From Sphingopyxis sp. H073 (GTDB lineage: Bacteria > Pseudomonadota > Alphaproteobacteria > Sphingomonadales > Sphingomonadaceae), in NCBI RefSeq assembly GCF_001468395.1, contig NZ_LNSG01000013.1:1-64000 (forward strand): a stretch of 64,000 nucleotides of DNA, given 5' to 3'. The position numbers and the translations under genes are program-made. Below the pieces are notes generated by a model. That model made no database searches, was not told the origin of the DNA, and saw nothing but the letters and a program-made list of their open reading frames with translations. Shown piece after piece: positions 45,127-52,729 of the stretch; the stretch's first letter is position 1; each line of letters starts with the position of its first letter.

Positions 45127-46553
45127 CAGGCGGCGAGTTTCCGGGCGAGCGCAAGGTCGGCGACGAACAGCGCGCGCTCCTTCGCGGCTCGCTCGCGGTC
45201 AGGCAAGCGCAGCAGGAAGGACGGATGGATCGTCGCGATCAATTTCGTGCCCCCCTCCAGCTCGTGTACCGCGCCGCGCATCGACGTGATGCTCGCGCTC
45301 TTGCCCGTCACCCCGCGTAGCGCGCTGGCGCCCAGCGTAACGATCAGGTCGGGCTGCACCAGCGCGCGCTCCTTGTCGAGCCACCAGCGGCAGATGTCGA
45401 TTTCTCCCGTCGTCGGGTTCTGGTGAAGCCGCCTTTTGCCGCGCGGCTCGAACTTGAAATGCTTGACCGCGTTGGTGAGGAATAGCCGTGTCCGGTCGAG
45501 CCCCGCCTCTTCGAGCGCCTCGTTCAGCACCTGCCCCGCCGGCCCGACGAACGGCCGCCCCTGCAGATCCTCCTGATCGCCCGGCTGTTCGCCGACGAGC
45601 ATGATCCGCGCGCGCTCGGGCCCCTCGCCCGCCACGCCTTGCGTCGCGTTGCAATAGAGCGGGCAGCGCGTGCAGCGATCCACCGCGCGCGCGACGTCCG
45701 CCAGCGTCTTCACATCGTCATCGAGGAGCAAGTCTTCGGGCACGCGCGTCCGCCATTTGTCGGTCAAGGGGTTCGCCATGGAAACGGCCGCTTCGCGCAT
45801 GCGTTCCACCCGTGCCTCGGCGCCCGCGAGCAAGGGCGCGATATCCTGCGCCTCGGGCAGGTTCTTCCAATATTTCTTCGGCATCTCGGCGCGCATCGCG
45901 TCGATCTTCACCCGCGCGGGGTTGAAGATCGCGCCATAATAAGTCCGCCACTGATCCTCGACCAGGTCGCTGTCGGGCACCTCGTCCTTCGTCCCGCCGG
46001 GGCCGTAGTTCAGCGTTTCGTCCTGCCAGATCGCGCGCGCATCGGGCGTCACGATCGCCCAGTCCATGCCGTAGAAGCGCCGCTGGAAGAAGGGCGCGGT
46101 CAGCCGCAGGATGCGGTGCGTCGGCTCGAACCACGCCGCGAAACTTTCGCGCCCCGCCTCCTCGCCGAGCCGGCGGAAGCGCACGAAGGCGTGCATCTTG
46201 TGGACGTCGCGGCGGATCGCCTTGTCCGCTTTGCGCAGCCAGTCGATTTCGGAATCGGTCGTTCGCGCGAGCAACTGCCGGTCGCGCGCCGCGCGCCAGA
46301 TGATGCGGTAGAGCCGCGCGGCCGTTTCCGGGTCGCGATGGCAGATGACGCGCTCGGCGATTTCAAGCAATTCGCGCGGCAGCGACACCGCGCCCGCTGG
46401 CGCCACCACTGCCTCATCGCCGAACAGCGACGCGCCTTCGGCGCTACCGCGCCAGCTTACGTCGTCGGGCGCAATGCCGCTCGCAAGCAAACCTCTTGCC
46501 GCGCTCCGCCACTCGGCGAAGTCGCCGGGCTCTTTCAGGACCACTTCCCTCAC
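45126..46553 (-). CDS. DUF4130-UdgX fusion, uracil-DNA crosslinking protein
   Basis: A 475-aa fusion. Residues about 1-245 are a DUF4130 domain typical of the radical-SAM partner protein. The C-terminal part is a family 4-like uracil-DNA glycosylase: RCTRCPLYCNATQG carries cluster cysteines and GEQPGDQEDLQGRPFVGPAG is motif A. KRRLHQ with His at position 377 is the R-loop; in UdgX the equivalent His forms a covalent bond with the uracil-site sugar. It is translationally coupled to neighbours on both sides. Confidence 0.93.
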   Translation of the reverse strand: MREVVLKEPGDFAEWRSAARGLLASGIAPDDVSWRGSAEGASLFGDEAVVAPAGAVSLPRELLEIAERVICHRDPETAARLYRIIWRAARDRQLLARTTDSEIDWLRKADKAIRRDVHKMHAFVRFRRLGEEAGRESFAAWFEPTHRILRLTAPFFQRRFYGMDWAIVTPDARAIWQDETLNYGPGGTKDEVPDSDLVEDQWRTYYGAIFNPARVKIDAMRAEMPKKYWKNLPEAQDIAPLLAGAEARVERMREAAVSMANPLTDKWRTRVPEDLLLDDDVKTLADVARAVDRCTRCPLYCNATQGVAGEGPERARIMLVGEQPGDQEDLQGRPFVGPAGQVLNEALEEAGLDRTRLFLTNAVKHFKFEPRGKRRLHQNPTTGEIDICRWWLDKERALVQPDLIVTLGASALRGVTGKSASITSMRGAVHELEGGTKLIATIHPSFLLRLPDRERAAKERALFVADLALARKLAA

Positions 46554-47800
46554 AGCGCGAGCGCCAGCTGCTCCGCGGGCGGCGCGAAGCGGGCGCGGAG
46601 GTCGGCGCTGTCGGTGAGCTTGCCCGGCCGCCAGTCGGGCGTCACGATGAAGGGCAGGACCTTCTTCACCGATGCAGTCAGCTTAGCGAGATCGCCGAGC
46701 CTGAGCTTGCCCAGCCGCCGCGCAGCGACGATGCGGTCGACGGCGCGCGTCCCCAGCCCCGGCACGCGCAGCAACAATTCGCGCGGCGCGCGGTTGATAT
46801 CGACCGGAAACGCTTCGCGCCGCTGGAGCGCCCACGCGAGCTTGGGATCGATCGCGAGATCGAGCATTCCCCCGCGCGCACCTTCCATGATTTCGGCGCG
46901 CTCGAAACCATAAAAGCGCAGCAACCAGTCGGCCTGATAGAGCCGGTGCTCGCGCATCAGCGGCGGGCGGACGGGCGGCAGGTCTTGGCTGGCATCGGGG
47001 ATCGGGCTGTACGCCGAATAATAGACGCGGCGAAGCTGGTATCCCGAATAGAGGTTCGTCGCGGTCTTGAGGATATCGTCGTCGCGCGCCGCGTCCGCGC
47101 CGACGATCATTTGCGTCGACTGACCCGCGGGCGCGAAGCGCGGCGGCTTCGCCTTGCCGATCAGCCGGCTCTTCGCCGCCTCGATCGCCGCGTCCGCGCC
47201 GACGCGCACCGATGCCATCGTCTTGCGGATCGTCTCGGGCTTTTTCTCGGGCGCGAAGCTCGACAGGCCCTCCTCGGTCGGGAGCTCGACATTGGTCGAG
47301 AGGCGATCGGCATAGAGCCCCGCCAGCGCGATCAGGCCGGGATCGGCGCCCGCGATCGTCTTCAGATGGATGTAGCCGCCAAAGCGATGCTCCTCGCGCA
47401 GGATGCGCGCGACCTCGACAAGCTGCTCCATCGTATAATCTTCGGACCGGATGATCCCCGACGACAGAAACAGTCCTTCGATATAGTTGCGCTTGTAAAA
47501 ATCGAGCGTCAGCCGGACGACCTCCTGCGGGCTGAAGCGCGCGCGCTCGACATTGCTCGACGCGCGGTTGATGCAGAAACGGCAGTCGTAGATACAGAAA
47601 TTGGTCAGCAGGATCTTGAGCAGCGAAATGCACCGCCCGTCGGGCGCGTAACTGTGGCAAATACCCATGCCCTCGGTCGACCCGATAGCTTTCGTGCCGA
47701 CCGAATCGCGCCTCACGGTCCCCGACGACGCGCAGGACGCATCATATTTCGCCGCATCGGCCAGCACCGCCAGCTTTTCTAGAATCGGTTTCGCGGACAT
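46550..47800 (-). CDS. Putative DNA modification/repair radical SAM protein
   Basis: A 416-aa radical SAM protein (TIGR03916-like) with the 4Fe-4S motif C-x3-C-x2-C at C69, C73 and C76 in FCIYDCRFCINRASS. A C-terminal helix-hairpin-helix (INRAPRELLLRVPGLGTRAV) suggests DNA contact. It is the first gene of the repair operon and overlaps the DUF4130-UdgX gene by 4 nt. The pairing of this protein with DUF4130 is recurrent, but its reaction is unknown. Confidence 0.92.
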   Translation of the reverse strand: MSAKPILEKLAVLADAAKYDASCASSGTVRRDSVGTKAIGSTEGMGICHSYAPDGRCISLLKILLTNFCIYDCRFCINRASSNVERARFSPQEVVRLTLDFYKRNYIEGLFLSSGIIRSEDYTMEQLVEVARILREEHRFGGYIHLKTIAGADPGLIALAGLYADRLSTNVELPTEEGLSSFAPEKKPETIRKTMASVRVGADAAIEAAKSRLIGKAKPPRFAPAGQSTQMIVGADAARDDDILKTATNLYSGYQLRRVYYSAYSPIPDASQDLPPVRPPLMREHRLYQADWLLRFYGFERAEIMEGARGGMLDLAIDPKLAWALQRREAFPVDINRAPRELLLRVPGLGTRAVDRIVAARRLGKLRLGDLAKLTASVKKVLPFIVTPDWRPGKLTDSADLRARFAPPAEQLALAL

Positions 47801-47860
47801 GGCCCATGCCTAGCATGAGAACATAGAAAGAACAAATCGATCGGGTCGCGCTTGTCGCGC

Positions 47861-49399
47861 TTATGCTTCGCGCCAACGTGCGGGCAAGGTGATGTCGACG
47901 ACCAGCCCGTCCGGTTTCCAGTCGCGCTCAATCGTGCCGCCCAGATTATTCTTCACGCTGCGCTCCATCAGCAGCGTGCCGAAGCTGGTCCGTTCGGGCT
48001 CGGCGACCGTCAGCGCGCCGCCGCTTTCGGCCCAGGTCAGGTGGAACAGGCGCGGGTCGCTGCCTTCGGGATCCTGCGACCAGTTCACGTCGACCTGCCC
48101 GTCGGCGCCGGTCAGCGCACCATGCTTCACCGCATTGGTCGCAAGTTCGTTGAACAGCAGGGCCATCGCGACAAGGGCATTTTCGGGCAGCAGCAGGTCC
48201 GGGCCCGACCAGCGGATGCGCGGAAAGCTTGCCTCGACCTCGCGCAGCAGCGCGTGCATCGACCCGGTCATGAAATTGGCGCCGAGCAGTACATTCTGCG
48301 CGCGGTTGAGCGCGTCGAGGCGGCTGCTGATCCGTTCGACATAATCGTCGACATCGCGCGCGGCGTGGCGGCTCAGCGAGATGATGGCGCCGACCGTCGC
48401 GAACAGGTTGCGCATCCGGTGGTGCAGTTCGCGCATCAGCAGCGTGGCATTTTCCTGCCGGCTCTTCTGTTCGGTGATATCGATGCAAACGCCGGTCAGG
48501 ATCGCATCGTCGTCGCGCACGTCCCAGTCGCCGCGGATCCCCAGCCAGCGGACCCCGCGCTCGGGATGATCGATGCGATGCTCGACCGAATAGGAGGTGC
48601 CGCTCGCCACCGCCTCGTTGATCGCAACCTCGACGCGCGCGCGATCCTCGGCATGAATGCGTGCGAACACGCCCTCACGGTTGGTGAGTGCCGAGGCATA
48701 GTCGGCGCCCCAGAGTTCGGCGACGGCCCCGCGCCAGGTGACCGCATCGGCCCGCGCATCGTATCGCCAGCTTGCGATGCCTGAGAAATCGAGCGCGCGC
48801 TCCAGCGTCCGGCGGGCGTCGTCGCGCTCGACGACGATACGGCGCAGATCGGCCTCGGCCATGATGATCGCGGCGAAGTCCTCGAGCCGTTCCATCTCGC
48901 GAAGATCGAGGGTCGCCCGCACCTTGCGGTCGATCACGCACAGCGTCCCGAGTACCATGCCGTTGTACGCGCGAAGCGGCACCCCGGCATAGAAGCGGAT
49001 GTACGGCTCGCCGGTTACCAGCGGATTGTCGACGAAGCGCGGGTCGGCCGCGGTGTCGGTCACAACGAGCGGTGCGTCGCCGGCGATGACATATTGGCAG
49101 AAACTGATGTCGCGCGGCGTTTCGCTGACCGTCAGCCCATGCGCGGACTTGAACCATTGGCGGCAATCGTCGACCAGCGTGACAAGCGCGATCGGCGCAT
49201 CGAACAGGTCCGCGACGAGCTTCGTCACACGGTCGAAAGCCGCCTCGGGGGCGGTATCCATCAATCGGTATTCGCGAAGGGTTTCCAGCCGCCACGCCTC
49301 GCGCGTCACCGCGTCGCCTTCGCCGCCGTCCGCCAAGATCCGCCCCTCCGTTGCTTGCGGAGCCATCGTACCGGCACTGGCCCCAGGCTGCTCTGCCAT
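47861..49399 (-). CDS. HWE/HisKA_2-type sensor kinase with GAF and PAS domains
   Basis: A 512-aa soluble kinase with no membrane helix. A GAF domain (about residues 45-195, with FDAPIALVTLVDDCRQWFKS and DISFCQYVI) and a PAS domain (about 205-310) precede the HWE catalytic part: LMRELHHRMRNLFATV (phosphorylated His) and NELATNAVKHGAL (N-box). HWE kinases phosphorylate PhyR in the general stress response, and this gene lies head-to-head with phyR. The signal sensed is unknown; cytosolic redox, light or ligand are all possible. Confidence 0.9.
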   Translation of the reverse strand: MAEQPGASAGTMAPQATEGRILADGGEGDAVTREAWRLETLREYRLMDTAPEAAFDRVTKLVADLFDAPIALVTLVDDCRQWFKSAHGLTVSETPRDISFCQYVIAGDAPLVVTDTAADPRFVDNPLVTGEPYIRFYAGVPLRAYNGMVLGTLCVIDRKVRATLDLREMERLEDFAAIIMAEADLRRIVVERDDARRTLERALDFSGIASWRYDARADAVTWRGAVAELWGADYASALTNREGVFARIHAEDRARVEVAINEAVASGTSYSVEHRIDHPERGVRWLGIRGDWDVRDDDAILTGVCIDITEQKSRQENATLLMRELHHRMRNLFATVGAIISLSRHAARDVDDYVERISSRLDALNRAQNVLLGANFMTGSMHALLREVEASFPRIRWSGPDLLLPENALVAMALLFNELATNAVKHGALTGADGQVDVNWSQDPEGSDPRLFHLTWAESGGALTVAEPERTSFGTLLMERSVKNNLGGTIERDWKPDGLVVDITLPARWREA

Positions 49400-49554
49400 A
49401 GAAAAGGGTTCCCAAAAAGCGCGGTTACGACACTGCGGAGAAAATAGAGCAATTCCTACCGCTTACACGCAAATATCATCACGGCTCGGCAGACTCTACG
49501 CATTCCCGACCGACAAGTTGCAGCAAGAAGGGACGCTTTTCGTATCGCACAAGC

Positions 49555-49580
49555 GGAACCCGTCGGCGCGGCGAAGCGTA
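49555..49580 (+). promoter_or_regulatory. Predicted sigma-EcfG promoter of phyR
   Basis: GGAACC (49555-49560), then 16 bases, then CGTATT (49577-49582). The known EcfG consensus is GGAAC-N16/17-CGTT; this element has the -35 exactly and CGTA at -10. The phyR ATG is about 25 nt beyond, with GGAGG in between. Confidence 0.75.
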
Positions 49581-49606
49581 TTCCTACGATTGGAGGGAGC
49601 ATTGAT

Positions 49607-50401
49607 ATGACGCTGGGAGACGAAATCCGCGGGCACCTGCCCTTTCTGCGCCGCTACGCGCGCGCACTTACGGGCAGCCAGCAACATGGCGACAATTTCG
49701 TGCATACGACGCTCGAAGTCATCGTCGCCGCTCCCGACGAGTTCCGCGTCTCGGATGACACGCGCATCGACCTCTACCGCAATTTCCACCGCATCTGGGA
49801 AAGCGCCTTCATCGAGGATGGCGAGGGCAGCGACGAGGGCGAGAACCCCCTCGTTCGCGCCGCCAACCGCCGCCTCGCGCGCATCACCCCACTCAGCCGC
49901 CAGATGCTGCTGCTGACCGCACTCGAAGGCTTTTCGGTCGAGGAGACCGCGGCGATCACCGGCGCCGACAGTGCGATGGTCGAAACCCTGCTCGCCGAGG
50001 CGGTGGACGAGGTCGACCGCGAGGCACGCACATCGGTGCTGATCATCGAAGACGAGCCGCTGATCGCGATGGACCTCGAACAGATCGTCCGCGACCTCGG
50101 CCACGAGGTCGCGGGTGTCGCGACGACGCATGAGGATGCGGTCGCGGCGTTCGAAAACAGCGACGCGGGGCTCGTCCTCGCCGACATCCAGCTCGCCGAC
50201 GGATCGTCGGGGATCGATGCGGTGCAGGATATTTTGGCGATCGCGCCGGTGCCGGCGATCTTCATCACCGCCTTTCCCGAAAAGCTGCTCACCGGCCACC
50301 GTGTCGAGCCGACCTTTTTAATTTCGAAACCCTTCGGCCGGAACACCGTCCGCGCCGCGATCAGCCAGAGCCTGCTATTTACGCCGCAACTGGCGGCCTA
50401 G
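49607..50401 (+). CDS. phyR: PhyR, general stress response anti-anti-sigma regulator
   Basis: A 264-aa protein with a sigma-factor-like N-terminal domain (residues 1-135) and a C-terminal receiver domain. The receiver has E148/D149 acidic residues, D193 as phospho-acceptor (VLADIQLADG), T221 and K241 (SKPF). On phosphorylation the sigma-like half binds NepR and frees EcfG. An EcfG-type promoter and GGAGG precede it. It is convergent with an ecfG gene, with two hairpins in between. Confidence 0.96.
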   Translation: MTLGDEIRGHLPFLRRYARALTGSQQHGDNFVHTTLEVIVAAPDEFRVSDDTRIDLYRNFHRIWESAFIEDGEGSDEGENPLVRAANRRLARITPLSRQMLLLTALEGFSVEETAAITGADSAMVETLLAEAVDEVDREARTSVLIIEDEPLIAMDLEQIVRDLGHEVAGVATTHEDAVAAFENSDAGLVLADIQLADGSSGIDAVQDILAIAPVPAIFITAFPEKLLTGHRVEPTFLISKPFGRNTVRAAISQSLLFTPQLAA

Positions 50402-50442
50402 GGACAGAACCCATTAATTCCGCTCCTGCGGGCATTCGGATA

Positions 50443-50503
50443 GCGGCCGCCAACTGTTGGCCGCGTTCGCTCCACTCCCCGAAGCCGCCCTCACGGTTCG
50501 GGG
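50443..50503. terminator. Two hairpins between phyR and ecfG (likely bidirectional terminator region)
   Basis: Stem gcggcc/ggccgc with an inner ccaac/gttgg (50443-50465) and stem ccccgaa/ttcgggg (50477-50503) separate converging genes. There is no clear T-run, so a factor-independent role is only suggested. Confidence 0.45.
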
Positions 50504-50514
50504 TGCTCAGCGCC

Positions 50515-51129
50515 TCAGTCCGGCGAAGGCCCGCCGCCGGTCAGCTGGTCGATATCGCTCATGATGGACGCGAAGGCTTCGCTCGGCGCCAGCGGGTCGT
50601 CGCTGCGCAGCGGCATGTCCCCGCCCTCCAGGATCGCGTGGAGCGCCGTGCGCGCACGCGACACGCGGCTCTTCATCGTCCCCACCGCGCAGCCGCAAAT
50701 CTCCGCGCCTTCCTCATAGGACAGCTGCCCCGCGCCGATCAGGATCAGCGCCTCGCGCTGGTCGACCGGCAGCAGCAACAATGCACGCTGCACGTCGGCC
50801 AGATGCAGGCTGTCGTTCTGGTCGTCGGGCGCGACGAGCAGGCGCTCGGCGGCAAGCTCGTCATAGTCGGCGGTGAATTTCTTCCGCCGCATCTGCGACA
50901 GGAAACAGTTGCGCAGGATCACGAAGGCCCAGCTCTTCATGCTCGACGGCCCCGGGATATAGCTGGCGCGCGCCTTCCACGCCTTCAGCATCGTCTCCTG
51001 CACTAGGTCGTCGGCGAGGTCGGCGTTCCCCGTCAGGCTGCGGCCGAAGGCGCGCAGATGCGGGAGCATAGCTGCCAGCTCGCGCTTGAAGCTGGCATCA
51101 TCGAGGGGGCTGGGCGTAACGTCGCTGAT
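50515..51129 (-). CDS. ecfG: EcfG general stress sigma factor, copy 1 (probable ATC start)
   Basis: About 204 aa if translated from ATC at 51129; the first canonical start is ATG 51069 (184 aa). The ATG form starts MLPHLRAFGRSL and lacks the usual N-terminal helix. In frame upstream is SPLDDASFKRELAA, which aligns with SSLSDSEFKALLAG of the second EcfG at 52025. From ATC the sequence would be SDVTPSPLDDASFKREL with AAAAGG 7 nt upstream, and no ATG/GTG/TTG precedes the stop at 51193-51195. Sigma-2 (DLADDLVQETMLKAWK) and sigma-4 (YEEGAEICGCAVGTMKSRVSRAR) are complete. Confidence 0.85.
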   Translation of the reverse strand: MSDVTPSPLDDASFKRELAAMLPHLRAFGRSLTGNADLADDLVQETMLKAWKARASYIPGPSSMKSWAFVILRNCFLSQMRRKKFTADYDELAAERLLVAPDDQNDSLHLADVQRALLLLPVDQREALILIGAGQLSYEEGAEICGCAVGTMKSRVSRARTALHAILEGGDMPLRSDDPLAPSEAFASIMSDIDQLTGGGPSPD

Positions 51130-51213
51130 AACAGGGCCTTTTATATGCTCGGGTTCTACTGAACCTTGTCCAAGGCTTAGCGCCTTGAAACTTCAATGCA
51201 AGGGTAGCGCAGG

Positions 51214-51627
51214 TCAGAATGTCGCGCGGCGACGGCCCAGCGCAATGAAGTTTGCCATCATCCGCTCGTCCTGCGGATCGAGTCGGCGGTTCGCGGCAAG
51301 TCGGGCCAGATCCTCGTCATATCCCTCGAAGCCCGGACAATAGAGCATCGACCATTCGGCGAACTCGCGAACGTCGATCGCGCGGCGCCTCACCTCGACC
51401 ATTCCGCTGTGGCGCGGGTCGCACCGGATCGTATCGAGGCACGCATCGACCTCGCCCGCCGGACCTTCGAGCAGCTGCATGAAATTATGGCCATTATAGA
51501 TGAGCGCGCCGGTGAGTCCGTCCCGCCTATTGTTGCGCCGGGCGCTCAGCAGGATTGCGGCAATATCTTCTTCGCGGATCAACGGATCGGCGACGCTGAC
51601 GTAAATCACTGAAATCAAGGTGGTCAC
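51214..51627 (-). CDS. BLUF-domain blue-light photoreceptor, short type
   Basis: A roughly 137-aa single-domain BLUF protein. SVIYVSVAD carries the flavin-contacting Tyr, ARRNN carries the Asn pair, and YNGHNFMQLLEG carries the key Gln (in the Q-L-L-E-G turn). No output domain is attached, so signalling is by protein contact. GTG 51627 follows AGGAG at only 1 nt; TTG 51618 at 10 nt is an alternative start. It sits between ecfG and nepR, divergent from nepR. Confidence 0.86.
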   Translation of the reverse strand: MTTLISVIYVSVADPLIREEDIAAILLSARRNNRRDGLTGALIYNGHNFMQLLEGPAGEVDACLDTIRCDPRHSGMVEVRRRAIDVREFAEWSMLYCPGFEGYDEDLARLAANRRLDPQDERMMANFIALGRRRATF

Positions 51628-51737
51628 GCTCCTGTTTCCCGGGCATAGGCCGGGAAAGATGTGACCCCTCACGCCGGTCCGAATAAGAGCAGTGTTGCTT
51701 CATGGCAACGCGTTCGTCGCAAAAAACAACCAAAGCG

Positions 51738-51762
51738 GGAACCAGCGGCGCATTCCGTCGTT
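51738..51762 (+). promoter_or_regulatory. Predicted sigma-EcfG promoter of nepR-ecfG
   Basis: GGAACC (51738-51743), then 15 bases, then CGTT (51759-51762), which equals the EcfG consensus GGAAC-N16-CGTT. The element sits inside the longest nepR frame (from 51702), so transcripts from it start about 51768-51771 and cannot use the upstream ATG. Confidence 0.83.
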
Positions 51763-51770
51763 GCTTCGGC

Positions 51771-52025
51771 ATGGCTACGCACGGCAACAACAGGTTCAAC
51801 GGAAAGGACCGCCCTGTCATCGGGCAGGATGAACCGCGCCGGTCGAACGGCAGCTTCCCCGGCACCGGCAGCGATCAGTGGCACCGTACGCTGACGGGCC
51901 GCCAGTCGCCCGAGCCGGTGAGCGCCAAGCTGCGGATGATCTACGGCAATATCGTCGCCGAACAATTGCCCGCCGATATGCTCGACTTGCTTGCGAAGCT
52001 CGACCACGAGAGCCCCGAACAATAA
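51771..52025 (+). CDS. nepR: NepR anti-sigma factor
   Basis: An 84-aa NepR. The C-terminal two-helix region AKLRMIYGNIVAEQLPADML through DLLAKLD is the conserved EcfG-binding core. The N-terminal stretch is disordered and variable. ATG 51771 is chosen because the predicted EcfG promoter ends at 51762, which would make the mRNA nearly leaderless; an upstream ATG at 51702 remains open. The TAA and the ecfG ATG overlap as TAATG, the classic nepR-ecfG coupling. Confidence 0.9.
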   Translation: MATHGNNRFNGKDRPVIGQDEPRRSNGSFPGTGSDQWHRTLTGRQSPEPVSAKLRMIYGNIVAEQLPADMLDLLAKLDHESPEQ

Positions 52026-52660
52026 TGGCGCGAACCAGCACTGCGCCGCTGCCGCAGGACAATAGCTCCCTTTCGGACAGCGAGTTCAAGGCCCTGCTGG
52101 CGGGCGTCATTCCCCATTTGCGCGCCTATGGCCGCAGCCTGTCGGGCAACCCCGACCTTGCGGACGATCTCACGCAGGACACGATGGTCAAGGCCTGGGC
52201 TTCGCGCGACCGGTTCGAGCGCGGCACCTCGATCAAGGCGTGGACCTTCGTCATCCTGCGCAACACCTTCCTGTCGCAGATGCGGCGGAACAAGTTCCAC
52301 GGCGACTATGATGAGGTCGCGGTGGAGCGGACGCTGTCGACGCCCGCCAGCCAGGAGGATGCGGGCGAGATGACCGACCTGCAACGCGCGCTGATGGAAT
52401 TGCCGCAGGACCAGCGCGAGGCGCTGATCCTCGTCGGCGCCGGCGGCATGTCCTACGAGGAAGCTGCAAGCATCTGCGACTGCGCGCTCGGCACGATGAA
52501 AAGCCGCGTGTCGCGCGCGCGGTCGGCGCTTGAGGAGATCATGGCGAACGGGCAATTCTCGCAGAAACGCGCCGACGCGCCACCCGCAAGCGAGGCGATC
52601 GACGCGATCATGAACAGCGTCGAGGAAATAACCGCGCGCCGCGAGGCATCGGGGGGCTGA
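52025..52660 (+). CDS. ecfG: EcfG general stress sigma factor, copy 2 (nepR-linked)
   Basis: A 211-aa ECF15-type sigma factor. SSLSDSEFKALLAGVIPHLR precedes sigma-2 (NPDLADDLTQDTMVKAWAS), with WTFVILRNTFLSQMRRNKF and the sigma-4 region YEEAASICDCALGTMKSRVSRAR. It is close in sequence to the copy at 50515. It starts in a TAATG overlap with nepR, as in most alphaproteobacteria, so this is the canonical EcfG, while the other lies as a separate minus-strand gene. Confidence 0.93.
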   Translation: MARTSTAPLPQDNSSLSDSEFKALLAGVIPHLRAYGRSLSGNPDLADDLTQDTMVKAWASRDRFERGTSIKAWTFVILRNTFLSQMRRNKFHGDYDEVAVERTLSTPASQEDAGEMTDLQRALMELPQDQREALILVGAGGMSYEEAASICDCALGTMKSRVSRARSALEEIMANGQFSQKRADAPPASEAIDAIMNSVEEITARREASGG

Positions 52661-52729
52661 ACCCTCTCGACTTCACGGCCGGGGTGCGCCAGATTTGATA
52701 TTCCGCCCCCCAGCAAAGCGAGCAAATTC

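Noticed and set aside
49400..49554. EcfG promoter for the kinase (GGAATT...CGTAAC on the minus strand).
   Set aside because: The spacer is about 21 nt, too long for EcfG promoters.
51152..51165. ggttctactgaacc palindrome upstream of ecfG copy 1 as an operator.
   Set aside because: A perfect 14-bp palindrome can occur by chance at this scale, and no regulator or second copy is known to match it.
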